In this document: piece after piece, positions 52,740-64,000 of the stretch
Layout: each line of letters opens with the position of its first letter
How positions within the stretch are numbered: position 1 is the first letter of the stretch
Assembly (NCBI RefSeq): GCF_030272615.1
Contig: NW_026729141.1
Span: 113,239 to 177,238, forward strand
Direction of reading: 5' to 3'
Length of the DNA stretch: 64,000 bases
DNA from: Cryptomeria japonica
Taxonomy: Eukaryota; Streptophyta; Pinopsida; Cupressales; Cupressaceae
Program-made: the position numbers and the translations under genes
Notes under the pieces: model-generated
The model's database searches: none
What the model was told of the DNA's origin: nothing
The model's input: the letters and a program-made list of their open reading frames with translations, nothing else

Positions 52740-54250
52740 ACTATACATATTTTAGTTTTGGGGATAGGAACTATACAATTGATAGATGGTTCCATTGATT
52801 ATTTTCTCTATGTTCCTAAGATTTATACCAATATTCTCTCTATATACTAGAATTTTAATACTAGGGATGGGAGGAAATTTTATCTCTCCCCACATGATTT
52901 AGTTATTAGAGAAATAAAACATCCTATAAAATTACTTATTTAGGAAAAGTTGGTCATGGGTCTAGATTGTATAGATCTCATAGCTTTTAGTCTTCTTGCG
53001 GATCATCACTCATCACTCATCACTCATCACTCATCACCCATGTATATTATTTGAGAATACTTTGGCATGAGAGATTCAGACACCTCAATTATACATATCT
53101 TTCATAGTTGACTTGCACTTCTTAAGGTTTTAGTCATAGAGGGAGTTTTTGAAGGTGGTGTTCTTGGAAAATATCATCAAGAATCCTCTCCTAAGGGAAA
53201 GGATCACTATTCTTATACCTTAATTGAGCTGGTTCATGGTGATCTCATTCATTTTCAACTCTTTTTAAGAGAGCCAAGTATCTACTCACATTAATTGATG
53301 AATCTTATTGCATGTGGGCATATTTTATTAATTACAAGAGTGATGTCTTCACCACTCTTAGGATATTCAAGGTGTTTGCATGGATAAGCAATATGATTCT
53401 TCTATTCAAATTAAATATATAGATAATGGGGGAAAATGTGAACCAACCCTTTTAGAATTCCTGCACCAAGTACATGACATATGACATCAATATTTAGTTC
53501 TCTAAACCCATCAATAGAATGATGTCACTAAAATAAATAAAAAATATCACTAAGAGATATATAAGTCATATACATCAATCACAGTCTATGGCCACATTCT
53601 ATTTGGATAAAGAAAACAATTGTGCTAACTATATTCAAAATGACACTCCTCACAGGGTAATTCAAAATATCACTTCAAAGGAATTTTGGTCCAATATCAA
53701 GCCTAATATTCCCTTCCTTAGGTATTTGGTAGTGATGATTGTGAATTCATACTAGATGGTCAATATAAAGCAATGGAGAAGAAGATATAACAATTATTTT
53801 TCTTTTAATGTTTTAAGGATATGAAGGCTTATCATTCATTTAATTTAATGACTAGAGATGTTTGCATTATGATAAATTCAAGTTGATGAGTCCTTCAAAT
53901 AGATGGATCCTCCATCATCCTCTTCTTCACTAGTACCTAACCCACATTATTAATCTCATAAGAATACTTCAAATTATGGTCCTATTCTTCCATCTCCACC
54001 TCCTCACACTCATGTCTTTTCCTAGATGGACCCATAGTACTATTAAGGAGGCTAGATTGTTAGTTGGTGATCCTATGAATTATTGATCGATGCAAAGGAA
54101 GGAAACTCGCTAGTGTTTCAACATGCACAAGACAATGGCTTCAAAACCCATCTGTTATAGATGCCCTTGGTTACACCTATTGATCTCTTGACTTGATCAC
54201 CCTTTCAAGGATTGACCTAACACTACAAGGCAATGTAAACATCATAGTAA
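52740..54250 (+). pseudogene. decayed Ty1/Copia polyprotein (integrase to start of reverse transcriptase)
   Basis: Copia domains can be followed in order across frameshifts and stops. The pre-integrase tail reads LGKYHQESSPKGKD then TLIELVHGDLI (about 53160-53250). The integrase core reads IDESYCMWAYFINYKSDVFT, then DNGGK and EFLHQVHDI (about 53295-53490). A post-integrase segment with FGSSDCEF and KDMKAYHSFNLMTRDV follows (about 53720-53870), then a short stretch before the reverse transcriptase. The DDE triad is only partly visible and no frame longer than about 60 codons survives, so it is inactive. Confidence 0.75.
53004..53040 (+). repeat. 7-bp tandem repeat (CATCACT)5
   Basis: Four perfect copies of CATCACT and a fifth ending CATCACC, within the decayed Copia ORF. 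Confidence 0.95.
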
Positions 54251-54688
54251 ACTGGTCTTGGGCTTATGACATCATAACAAGTCCAATTTAGTGGCTCCCA
54301 ATACTCCCACACTTACTATCATTGATGACTATTAGCCTTTCACAATTGGGATTGTCAATGTTGATGGCCAAAGGCCAAATCAACATGCCCATGACTTGAA
54401 ACTTTACCAACCTTGACATGTGGGACCTTACTCAAGGTTTATGATCCGCCCTTCATGCATCTACCACCCAAACTTTCCCCCAAGACCCTATTTATGGGCA
54501 ACAACACTGGTTAAATAAGACTATCCCAGTTTGTCCACTTAGGAAAGTCAACCATACACTTATTTTTACTCAACAAAAATAGCCTTCAATAAAGTTTGTT
54601 TGTTTCATAGGGTCCCTACACCTTGTATTCAGATTGCTTCCAAGGTGGTTATAAGGTTTACACATAACAAAACTATTGGGAAAATAGG
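54251..54688 (+). other. decayed Copia 3' sequence and polypurine tract
   Basis: No ORF can be followed. The segment ends ATTGGGAAAATAGG, a plausible polypurine tract directly before TGTTGTACACC. Confidence 0.45.
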
Positions 54689-55442
54689 TGTTGTACACCT
54701 TGCATAATAATGTTTGTAATTGTAATATTTATTTATTATGTGAGTTTTGCATGGACATGTAATGTAATATTTATTTATTATGTGAGTTTCACATGGACAT
54801 GTAACGTAATATTTATTTATTTGATGTTGCACATGGACGTGTAACATGTAGAGAATCCTTGGGAATATTCTCAAGACCACTTGATGAGTTATATAGTAAC
54901 ATTGGGATATTATATTGTATTTATTTAAAATTGGGGAATGCAATTTAACAAAATGCCCAATATTAGGTGTGGGGTCAATGGGGTAGTTAGCCTATGGTAT
55001 TTGCACATGGTTTTGATATAATACCACTTGGTATTTTTTTGGGAGCTTGTGTCTATAAAAGTAACCACGAGGGTAGTTGTTTGGGTTAGCCAATTAGCTA
55101 GGTTAGCCAAGTTTAGCATTTGTGGAGGTTGGAAGCATGGCATGGGGTGTGTGGTTACATGCTTGTTCACATGGATTACTTGTTGATGACTTGTTTATGG
55201 TTGGGGTTTTGAAGGCTTTCACAGTTATATTGTAATGGTTGCATTGCTAAATAATAAACAGTGATGGATGCTTTTGGATGCTGTGTTTTTTCCTTATGAG
55301 GGTTTTCCTAGGGTATATATTGTGTCATCTTTGATGGGTATGTTGTATATTCTTTGCATGTGGATTCTATGTGATTATTTTGTTGAAATTTAAATTGGGT
55401 TATGTGGAAATTGTCATAAAATTGGCTGAAAGTTTCCTTATA
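54689..55442 (+). mobile_element. Copia-type LTR with TATA box and three 45-bp repeats
   Basis: Starts TGTTGTACACC and ends near TTCCTTATA. A TATAAAAG box lies at about 55051. AATAAT and AATAAA lie near 55250. TCCTTATGAGGGTTTTCCTAGG is a typical Copia U5 segment. At 54725-54850, GTAATATTTATTTATT..GTGAGTTT(T/C)(G/A)CATGGACATGTAA is repeated three times. A primer binding site follows at 55445. Confidence 0.75.
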
Positions 55443-55444
55443 AG

Positions 55445-55456
55445 TGGTATTAGAGC
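55445..55456 (+). other. primer binding site
   Basis: TGGTATTAGAGC differs by one base from the initiator-tRNA type TGGTATCAGAGC. It directly follows the LTR, so internal sequence of an element starts here. Confidence 0.8.
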
Positions 55457-58400
55457 TATGGTTTTATGGTGTTATAACCCTAGGTGTTGAACCCATGAAT
55501 GCATGTTAGAATGAAAGACAAGACAAGATACGAGTTTTGCAGGTTGTTTATTGTAGATTTGAGCCTTTTGGGTTTGTTGTTATGATGGGTTGTTGGCAGA
55601 TTTGGGGTAGGCAAAACGTTCAGTCAAATGGGTTTCCTTGCTTGTGATTTTATATGAGGGTTTTGGGGGTGAGCTTTCACAAATGACCCCATGAGACAAA
55701 ACAGACCTCATGGATGGATACAAGTTGGTCAGAAGACAAAAAATATATATAATTTGACCTATTTCGGTGATAGTTGAAAAGATTGCAAATTTTTTTTGTC
55801 TCAAGGCCCCGACGACTGTCAAATTTTATGTCACGGTCCACAAAAAAATTTAAAAAAAAAATATCACATCAAAATTTCCTACAAAATGATATATATATAT
55901 ATATATAGCAGGGGGGTGGCTTTTTTGAAAAGATTTGAAATTTTTTTAAAAAAATATTATGTGGTAGGGGGTGGGGCCACCACCACCCAACCCCCCGTAC
56001 CTCCCACAAGCGGTAAGTACTACCGCAGCCTGTAGCCCCCCCCCCCACCCCCCATGGGTGGTAAAATAAAAACAAATAACAAAAAAAAAATGCCATATTT
56101 TTAAATGAATTTTATAATAGATGTTTTTCAAAGAAAACATTAGTTTCACCAATATTTAAATGCCAATGTTTTTATATGCCAGCTGTGATATTTGGTCGGT
56201 ATAGGGCCGACTTATTAAAAAAATTGGAAAATCAACTTTTGGGATATTGGAGAAAATTTGAAACAAATATTTTTGTGGCATATTAGCAGAATATTTTTTG
56301 AGTCCAGGCTTCCATTTTTAGCCTATGAAGTTGTTTTCTTTCACGGAGCATAACTTGGAAGTATGATGTCAAATTTTCGACTTCTTATAGTCCTTGGAAA
56401 GGTGGTTGAGTATTCATTGTGATAAGATTATTTTTTCTAGATTTTGTTGTTTGGGCAGTGAAATGTTAGCTGGAAGTGAGAGTTATCTTTATGGCTTTCA
56501 GAGATCATAACTTGGGCATATGGAGTTGGATTTTGGACTTCAAATAGTCGATGGAATCTCTTGGAGAGCACTACACTTGGGTTCAGATTTGGAACAGGTT
56601 TGAGATGATTTATTTGCTAATATTTTGATTTGATTTTCTTATGGGGTTCTCTTGACTTTGGTGACATTATGAGTTTATGACATGTTACATATTGGAGATT
56701 TGGAGTTTATGTCATTGTACATTTGATATTGTATCTTGATTACTCTCATTTTGACATGGTTATTAGTTTTAGTTTGAGTACGTATGTTGCATTGTTGGGT
56801 CTACATGTTGTCCAGTGTTGTAGGCAGTCTATACTTATAGGATTGCATTTATGGCTTGGATATGGGTTGTTTATGCCCATAGACCTTTCATTGTTGATTG
56901 ATATTCAGATTGGTGGCCTGGTTTAGTCACATGGTTTGTTGACTTTATCGCCATGTTGAGGAGGAGAGATGTTGTTACTAGGTATAGTCATGATGGAGGA
57001 CCTATGGTATTAACCATGTGATGCTGACATGTTGGATACATTAGGAGTTAGATGCTCGTTTCGTGGAGGTGGTCATGATGCCATAGTTGTTCCTTGTGTT
57101 TAGGGTCTTTGGCATGTCATGATTGGATTTTTAGTTGCTTTGATTGGTTGATGATTTGATTTGGATTCCTGATTGGTTATGGCAGTGTATCTTCTTGTTT
57201 GAGGATCATGGTTACTTTTGATTTTGGGAGCTCATGATGTGCGCTTTGAGTTCTTTGATTGTTAGATGGATTTGGTTGATTCTCATGTTAGAGGATGGCT
57301 TTATCATGATGTCATGGATATCTTGTTTATAGAATTTCAATGGGAGCTTTTGAAAGTGAGATGTGGTGGTGTAGGATTGTTTCCTGATTATTTTTTGGTG
57401 GTTTTGTTTCTTCTTGGCTTGGAGATCACGGTTTACTTGATGTTATTGACAATTTCAATTGTGTGTGTGTAGACCTAGATGATCTGCATTTAGGAGATGG
57501 TTATTATGATGCTACGGAGAGCTCAATATCACAATTCAATGAGAGTTTGTAGCAGTGATGTGTATTCACCATTGGATGGTGGATGATCTTCTTAGTGTGC
57601 AGATGTTTGGAGGATGACTTAGATCCTATTGTTGTAGAATGGTCTTTCACATTTGCGGGTTCACTTGTTGGAGATGGTGATCTTCATGATATTTGAGGAC
57701 GTGGACATCTTGGGGGACTCAAGGAGTCCTTGGTTGAGGTGTGATTTATGCTTTCATTTGACATGTAATCCTTGTTTGATAGGACGGTTGATATTATGTC
57801 ATAGTATACTCTTGATGGCTAGCTTAGAGTTTTGGCATGATATGGTTATTTGATATGTTCATATGGAGCATGTTATCTCCTTGGAGGAGATGGTTAGATC
57901 ATGTTGTCATGTTTATTTTCCCAATTCAGCGGTTGGAGCTTTGACATTGATCTTGGTAGTTCCCTTTGCATTGGGTACATGATCATTTGCTTGATTACTT
58001 CATAGTGATGCTATGTTGCATTTGGAGTTTGGCATAGATTGATTGGTTACAAGTACTCATGGATACTTGGAGACATAGGTGATGATGATATTCTCTTGTG
58101 TTTAGAGATATGTGTTAGAATGGTTGATGATTTAAGAAGGAAGATCGAGGAGCATTCTCATGGTATAGATTTGAGAGGATATTGTGCTTAGATGAGTCAT
58201 GATGACTTGGTTGTCTTGGAAGAGCATTCTCATTCCCCACTCATGGTATACTTGGTAGTTTACTACTTGAGAGGTATTGCCCATTGTTCCTTTTAGATGC
58301 ATTATGTTTATGTTTATCTTTCATAGATATGGATCTTGAGCTATGGATAGATGATTAGTTCTGGAGGATTCAATTTGAGAGATATTTGGCATTGGTTATC

Positions 58401-58829
58401 TCCTTGTACAATTGAGTTATTATTAGATTCATTGATAATGATTTTGGGAGATGGTTTATTAGGCATATTCCCTTGGGATTGGGAATGGTATTAGTTTGAT
58501 CTTCTTGATTATGAGAGGCTTACATCCATGTTGATTACATGTTATATATGTTTGTTTGGTCCAAGGGACTGAATGGGTTTTGGGTGTTGTTATGTCTTTT
58601 CATTTGGGGTTTTATGGAGGAGATCATACTTGACACAGTTGGCATTTAGAGGTGTATGTAGAAGGATATGCTACAGGTTTTGATTTGCAATGTTTCTCTC
58701 TTTGGTCTTGGTTATCTTCTTGGATGTTCAGTTTCACACTACATTGGATTTGAATTTGTTTGGAGCTATGTGTTCACTAGTTTTGTGTTCATGTGTTGTC
58801 ATGTGGGAGATGACATGGAGGTTCCTTTA
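55457..58829 (+). other. gene-free, G+T-skewed retroelement interior
   Basis: No reading frame with a recognisable domain. An (AT)n tract lies at about 55888-55908. 55960-56060 has G and C runs, including GGGGGTGGGGCCACCACCACCC and a run of eleven C. From about 56300 to 58800 the plus strand is rich in G and T, with many GGAGATGGTT, TCATGATG and GATTTGGA words and few C. Short frames here are Leu/Val/Phe rich as a result of composition. It is probably the interior or 3' UTR of the element whose LTR and primer site end at 55456. Confidence 0.45.
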
Positions 58830-60267
58830 TGTAGAGCCCCTCCCTGATCAAGCTCTGGTTAACCTAGTTTAACCATGGTTGACCTTATTAATAGTTTGCA
58901 TGGATGATTGGTACACTATGTAAATGTGCTATGATTCAATAGGATGGGCTATGTTAGATGGATAAATTAGTAAATGTTGACCCCTTGGGGAATAATTAGA
59001 TGTAATTTTCTTGTGTATCATTTATATGTTAGGGGTTTGGGGTCCTATCCCAAACCCATCTTAATGTAAAGCGAAAAAATTGAACCCTAGTTGTTCTCCC
59101 CTCCCCAACTCCAAGGAGAGAGAAGGGAGGTCACTAGGGTTGATGGTTTTCACTTAGGAGAGACTTTACATTCAAAAGAGGGATTGAAACCCACAAGATC
59201 CAATCCCACACAATGCAGGATTGGATTCTAAATGAGTTTCAAGGGTTAAGACATCAAGGATACCCTCTTTTGTAAAGAAATGTAGATAGAATGATTGAAC
59301 TATGAATGCATGTAAAGTAGGAAAGATTCGCTTATAAACAGAGATAGGGATACAGGATGAAGCTGCGGACCTGGAATTAGTAGTAAAATGTTGAGACGGT
59401 GCTGTTCTGCAAATTTGAGCGAAAGTTGATGGGACGATGGCGCTCGGCATGCACACGGTCCTCTGGAAAATCCGCGAAACGAAGGGGGATCTGTTCGTCT
59501 CTGCACAAGGATTCCAGATCTTCAATTGCAGCCGCATACCTGCAACCTACACACAGAAAAGAGAGGATGATTGGGGGGTTAGGGATTAGGGGTTTGCCTT
59601 TAGGTCAAACCCCGGTTTTGGAATTAACCAAGAAATGAGAATGTTGTAAATGTAAATGTTTGTAATGTAAACAAGTACTGATACCTTGTTGTAAGAATGT
59701 TTGTATTCTTACATGCGAAGGTGTAATGTATGTTGTATGTAATGTGTTGTAAGTGATCTCCTCTTCAATGGTTGAATCCTTGTCTTGAATGCAACACCTA
59801 GCCTTGAATGGAGACTTAGAATGCTCAATTGCTTGAAGGAATACTTGAATGCTTGAATGTTTGAATCTTTGAATATCGCTTCCGCATCTTGCCCTTGCTT
59901 CTTTCCTTCCTCCTCCCTTTTAGGAGAGGAAAATTAGTTTATATACTTGTCAATTAGGGTTGAGAGACTGATTTTCCCGACCTTAGGCCGACCTAGAAAC
60001 AATATTTTCCAATTTGCAAACTTAAAGACCCGATGCCCAAAAGGAGACCGGGCCCAAAATAGGGCCAGGGACCAGGGCGTTGGGCGCCATGGTCCCACCT
60101 CCTGGGACAGCAGGGTGCAAGGAGGGATCATGCCAAGGTGCAGAAAAATGCAGTTTTTGGTGTCACAAGCAGGTTTCGGGGTCTCCATTCAGGTTCAACG
60201 TTGCGCCGCCATCGTGAAGACCCAAATGCAGTCAAAATTGCAAGTGTCACAATTTTAGGACGCTACA
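58830..60267 (-). mobile_element. 3' LTR of a Ty3/gypsy element, minus orientation
   Basis: On the minus strand it starts TGTAGCGTCCTAAAATTGTG at 60267, directly after a polypurine tract, and a matching end GGGGCTCTACA is found at 58830. A TATATAAA box lies at 59938-59945. The 1438-bp size and left boundary rest on the TGTAG inverted ends only. ORFs inside (for example 59537-59172) are non-coding LTR sequence. Confidence 0.7.
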
Positions 60268-61014
60268 TTTAGCCCCCACTTTAGCGGGAGTATAAGCATA
60301 CGCCAATACTTCCGGTAAAGTACAAGGAAACAACATTGAAAAACTTTCACCACGTCAAGGAGGCAAGATACACCAAGCCCCCAGTGGACTAAGGATCTTA
60401 CGACTTCGATTGACAAAGTAAAAGGGAAGATCACGAGGGAGAACCATGACTGTCAGTAGTAAGGTTCCCTCACTATGAGTCATGCAAGAAAGATATCAAA
60501 AAATTTCAAGGCAAAGCTAAATTTGTCAAGAAATTTTCAAGTATCTTGAAAAGATATGAACGGGATGTATGCCCCCCTACGTTAAAGCGATCGCACACGC
60601 CTCACCGGGGGTGATTGCTTTAAGGTAGTGATACATATAAGAAATGAGAAAGGAGCACGTTACCACAAGGATTTAGCCCCCAAGTGTGAGATAAACCCAA
60701 GGATAATAGACACAAAACACAAAGCACAAGGTGACTTCGCTTTCCTCGGGGTCAGTATGCTGTATGATAATTCATGTATATCATATGTATGTATGCATAA
60801 TTGTTCTTCATTCCCCAATCAAGGAAGGTCACCTAGAAGAAGGGAACACATGTGTCTTTTGAGTCAACATGAGAGAGACCAAGAGATCTCAATGCTTTGC
60901 ATCGTCCTCAAGTAGACAACACTAAGGACAACAAATAGAAGAATGAGAGTAACACATAGAAGAAGTAACAAAAGAGATCAAGAGAGGAGGAGAGAGTCTT
61001 CTATGCTAATGAAA
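60268..61014 (-). other. 3' untranslated region and polypurine tract of the gypsy element
   Basis: The polypurine tract AAAGTGGGGGCTAAA lies at 60268-60282. An inverted repeat TTAAAGCGATC / GATTGCTTTAA (60582-60592 and 60613-60623, one mismatch, 20-nt loop) stands out. No ORF. Confidence 0.65.
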
Positions 61015-64000
61015 CTAGTCTAGCACGTCATCTACCCCCCGATCTTGCTGATCAATATTTTGGGAAGGCAGGAAACATGCTAGAGGAGGAACATCCAACA
61101 CAGCAGATGGAGCTATCACAAGATCCAAACAAGGGCTATGTTCATGTTCCACGCCACGTTGTTCTTGTCTAGGAGCTAGGATAAGTGCTTTAGAAAATTC
61201 GTTAGATAAATGGTTATCAACATCAACATATTCATATTCACTATCAGAATGAACAGGAGTAACATTTTTATCATGTATAACATTTTCATCATGAATAACA
61301 TTTTCATCTATATCATCATCAAGATTTATAAAAATAGGATCTTTAACTCGCACCGGATCAAGACCATCATGCATCTTATGTTTAGGAGATTTTGGCTCAA
61401 TTTTCGGCTGAGGAGAAAATGGAATAATACTAGCTGAAGGTGTTTTTGGGGATTGCAAAGTTTGAGAAGTAGCTGCCTGAGCTCTAAGACGACGCTTTCG
61501 TCGGTGTTCACATGCAGAACGATTTCATCTAGTCTTAGTAGGAAGTTGAGAAGATTGAGGAGGAGGAATGTTCTCATCCTTATCACTTGGGTGTTTAGGT
61601 TGTGGTCTCTTAGGTTGAATAATAGGAGAATAGGAAGGTCTCTTCTCTCCATAAGAGGAAGGAGGAGGAACTGCTCCATATAAAGGAGGAATATTTGGTT
61701 TAGGAAGGAGACCAAGTCCATCATGACGAGGAGGTATAGGTCTACTTTTAGGAAGTTTATTAGATATAGGCATAGTCAAATTCATAGGGATGGGTTGGGA
61801 ATCTTCTTGAGGAAAGACATTAGTTTTATCTTTCAAAGGAAGAACTTCCTTCTCAAGAATGATAGGAATGTCAAGTTTGGGTGTTCTAGGTTCACTTAGA
61901 GAAAGGATCATATCTTTTTTCCACTTTTGATAAGATTTGAAAAGATGATCACTTCACGGTGGAAGAGATTGGAATTGTTTAGGCCAAAAATAATCAATAG
62001 GAACGCTAGAAGTTCTTTCAGCTGGTTTAAAGAGACTATGATTGACAGTAACAACTTCACCATTATGGGGAAATTTCAAACACTTATGAATAGGAGAAGC
62101 AATAGCTTTCATGGAAGATAACCAAGGATAGCCTAGCTTCACATGAAATTGTTCGGATGATGGAATAATAGCAAAGCTCACATTAAGGGATTTGTTATGG
62201 ACCTCAATAGGTAATGTAATAGAACCAATTGCAGGAGAAGAAAATGTATCAAATAATTTCACAACCATATTTGTTTCATCATAGATCACTTGATTCAATT
62301 GCAAAGTAAAAAGAAATTCTTCAGTAATGACATTAACCATGCAAGAAGGATCAATAAGCACTCCACGGCAAGGTGTATTCTTGACTTTTGCAACTATATA
62401 TAAAGGACCATCAGGTGCCCTGATAGTTTCACTGGAATCAAATGTGATGGAAGGTTCTTTAGGGATTTTCTGCTGTTCCACAAAGTTAATCACATTCGGA
62501 GTCATAGACACAAGATCATCAGGTGAGACAGAGGAATCATTAGTATCAATCACATTAGAGGTATGAGAAGGTAATGGATCAGTGAAAATCTTAAGATTTT
62601 GGTTAGGAGGAGCTACAGATGTGTTGCCTTTATCATTCACACCAGAAACAGAGATAGTATTATTATCAATCAAATCTTGAATTTTACCCTTTAAAGCAAA
62701 ACATTTTTCAGTATCATGCCCAGGATGACAATGAAATTGACAAAAAGATTTGTTATCAAAATAGGGTGAATTAATCTTTGTAGAATCTATTTTCTTTATA
62801 GGAGGAAGAGTAAGCACATTTTGTTCCAATAACTTATTCATAATACTATGCAATGATTCATTCAAAGGAGTAAACTTTCTTTCTTTCTTGAAAAACTTAG
62901 AAATAGGAGGCACACCTGATGCTGCATTCACATTGTTGTTGATGATGTTTTCATTGAATTTAATTGACTCTCTGTTCGGTTTAAACTTCCCAAATGGTTG
63001 TTGACTACTATCACCCTTATCACTCAGAGCCATAGGATTTGCTTGTTCCATTTGACTCACAGTCAGTTGATAATTGTGAAGAGTTGCGCACAACTGGTGG
63101 AAAGAAGTAAACTCAGAAAACAGGAGTTTTTCTCTAATATCTTTTTGTAAATTAGAAATAAAGATTCTTTGAATATCATTGTCAGGTACTGGAAAAGAAA
63201 TTTGAGCATACAAATGCTTATATCTACCAATGAAATCAGTCACTCTTTCTTTAACACCTTGTTTACAATGCATTAAATCAATCAAAGTAACTTTAGGACT
63301 TATATTGTTTTGAAATTGTTGAATAAAAGCATTGGCAAGTTGTTCAAAAGAAGTAATAGAATAGGAAGGTAACGAGCAATACCATTGTAGGGCTTTATCT
63401 CTTAATGTTCTAGTAAACAGTTTTGCAAGCAACCTTTGGTCATAAGCAAAATCGGTACATATTGTTTGAAAGGTCTTAACATGTGTTAGAGGATCACCCT
63501 TACCATTATAAAGCTCCAAATGGGGGATTTCAACATGTTTAGAGGGGATAGCTCTAACAATGTCAAGAGAAAGTGGGCTCGCAACATCAAATGTGGGCAC
63601 ACTAAACTTAGATTGATTCATAGAGGCAATTTGTTGCTGTAAAGAAGAGACAGTTTGTGCAAGATTGTTAATGGTCGCTTCAGTCGAAGAGTTCATATTA
63701 GACGCGTTAGATTGTGATGGAGGTATTATGTTATTGAAAGAAGGTATTGATTGAGAGTAAGGTGGTGGGACACTATGATAGTTAGTCATAGGAGATGATT
63801 GGAAAGGAGGAACACTACAAGGAGGAATAGAATGATTAAACGAATTACCCCCCTATGCCAGGTTCATTTGTGGAGATATAATAGGAACACTCATTGAAGG
63901 AATGAATGAAGAAGTTGGATTAAATGAAGGGAGAGGGTTGATTGAAGAAGAGGGATTGCCCCCATGACTGGTGATCATAGGAGGAATGTCTTGTATTGAA
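61015..64000 (-). CDS. Ty3/gypsy gag-protease polyprotein with three in-frame stops (5' end off window)
   Basis: One minus-strand frame runs from the right edge to TAG 61015-61017. It is interrupted at 63853-63855 (TAG), 61954-61956 (TGA) and 61525-61527 (TGA). The longest piece is 63789-61954, 611 codons. It shows a Ser/Pro/Asn-rich start, a retrotransposon gag domain (residues about 91-190, HLELYNGKGDPLTHVKTF), a zinc-knuckle-like CxxHxxxxHxxxxC (350-363) and an aspartic-protease-like domain (about 460-575, GVLIDPSCMVNVIT, LGYPWLSSMKAIASPIHKC). The catalytic motif is D-P-S instead of D-T/S-G. A Pro-rich and then acidic tail follows. No reverse transcriptase or integrase lies before the 3' UTR, so this is a non-autonomous gag-protease element. 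The stops mark it as decayed. Confidence 0.88.

Noticed and set aside
59172-59537. Minus-strand ORF of 121 codons
   Set aside because: It lies inside the 3' LTR between TATA box and LTR end, has no domain and is interrupted in the other direction; treated as LTR sequence.
61015-64000. Possible integrated plant pararetrovirus
   Set aside because: The gag domain, zinc-knuckle order, polypurine tract and adjoining LTR with TATA box fit a Ty3/gypsy element; no movement or coat protein is seen.
1-64000. tRNA, rRNA or other RNA genes
   Set aside because: No cloverleaf or rRNA-like conserved sequence was recognised; initiator-tRNA matches are primer binding sites only.

Overview
The window looks like nuclear DNA of a seed plant with a very large, transposon-filled genome, most likely a conifer. 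This is inferred from introns of 4-18 kb packed with old nested LTR retrotransposons, from plant-type LTR, LINE and DNA-transposon relics, and from the absence of compact gene clusters or RNA genes. No species can be named from the sequence alone.

The one convincing host gene lies on the minus strand. It encodes a glycoside hydrolase family 20 beta-N-acetylhexosaminidase, closest by remembered motifs to plant HEXO3. Seven exons can be placed exactly, at 47955-47641, 45865-45791, 33501-33466, 32961-32850, 14807-14737, 10729-10599 and 10517-10452. All six complete introns are GT-AG and the reading phase is kept throughout. Together the exons give 806 nt of CDS, about 268 residues or roughly half the protein. 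The exons carrying the catalytic Asp-Glu pair are not seen and should lie to the left of the window. The six complete introns measure 1775, 12289, 504, 18042, 4007 and 81 bp. The seventh runs off the left edge after more than 10.4 kb.

The introns are layered transposon deposits. Intron 4 (14808-32849) holds a four-component nest: an LTR retrotransposon (15116-22644) whose 5' LTR was hit by a Copia-type solo LTR (TSD CAATG) and by a second LTR (TSD TGCTA), which was itself hit by a third (TSD GCTGG). The same intron holds another LTR (23438-29504, TSD CCACA) split by an element in the opposite orientation. Intron 2 (33502-45790) holds an inverted pair of LTRs, a minisatellite, a related solo LTR and a duplicated coding relic. 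Intron 7 (1-10451) holds a LINE 3' end, a broken transposon ORF of unknown function, LTR material and a GC-rich terminal-inverted-repeat element.

Right of the gene (48-64 kb) there is AT-rich intergenic DNA, a decayed Copia polyprotein with an LTR carrying a TATA box and a primer binding site, a long G+T-skewed stretch without genes, and a minus-strand Ty3/gypsy element. That element has its 3' LTR at 58830-60267, a polypurine tract, and a gag-protease ORF that runs off the right edge and is interrupted by three in-frame stops.

The most interesting original signals are in the abundant LTR group with TGTAATGTCCCC/GGGGACATTACA termini. Its copies carry an iterated 20-nt palindrome and an array of short hairpins whose stems vary in a compensatory way.
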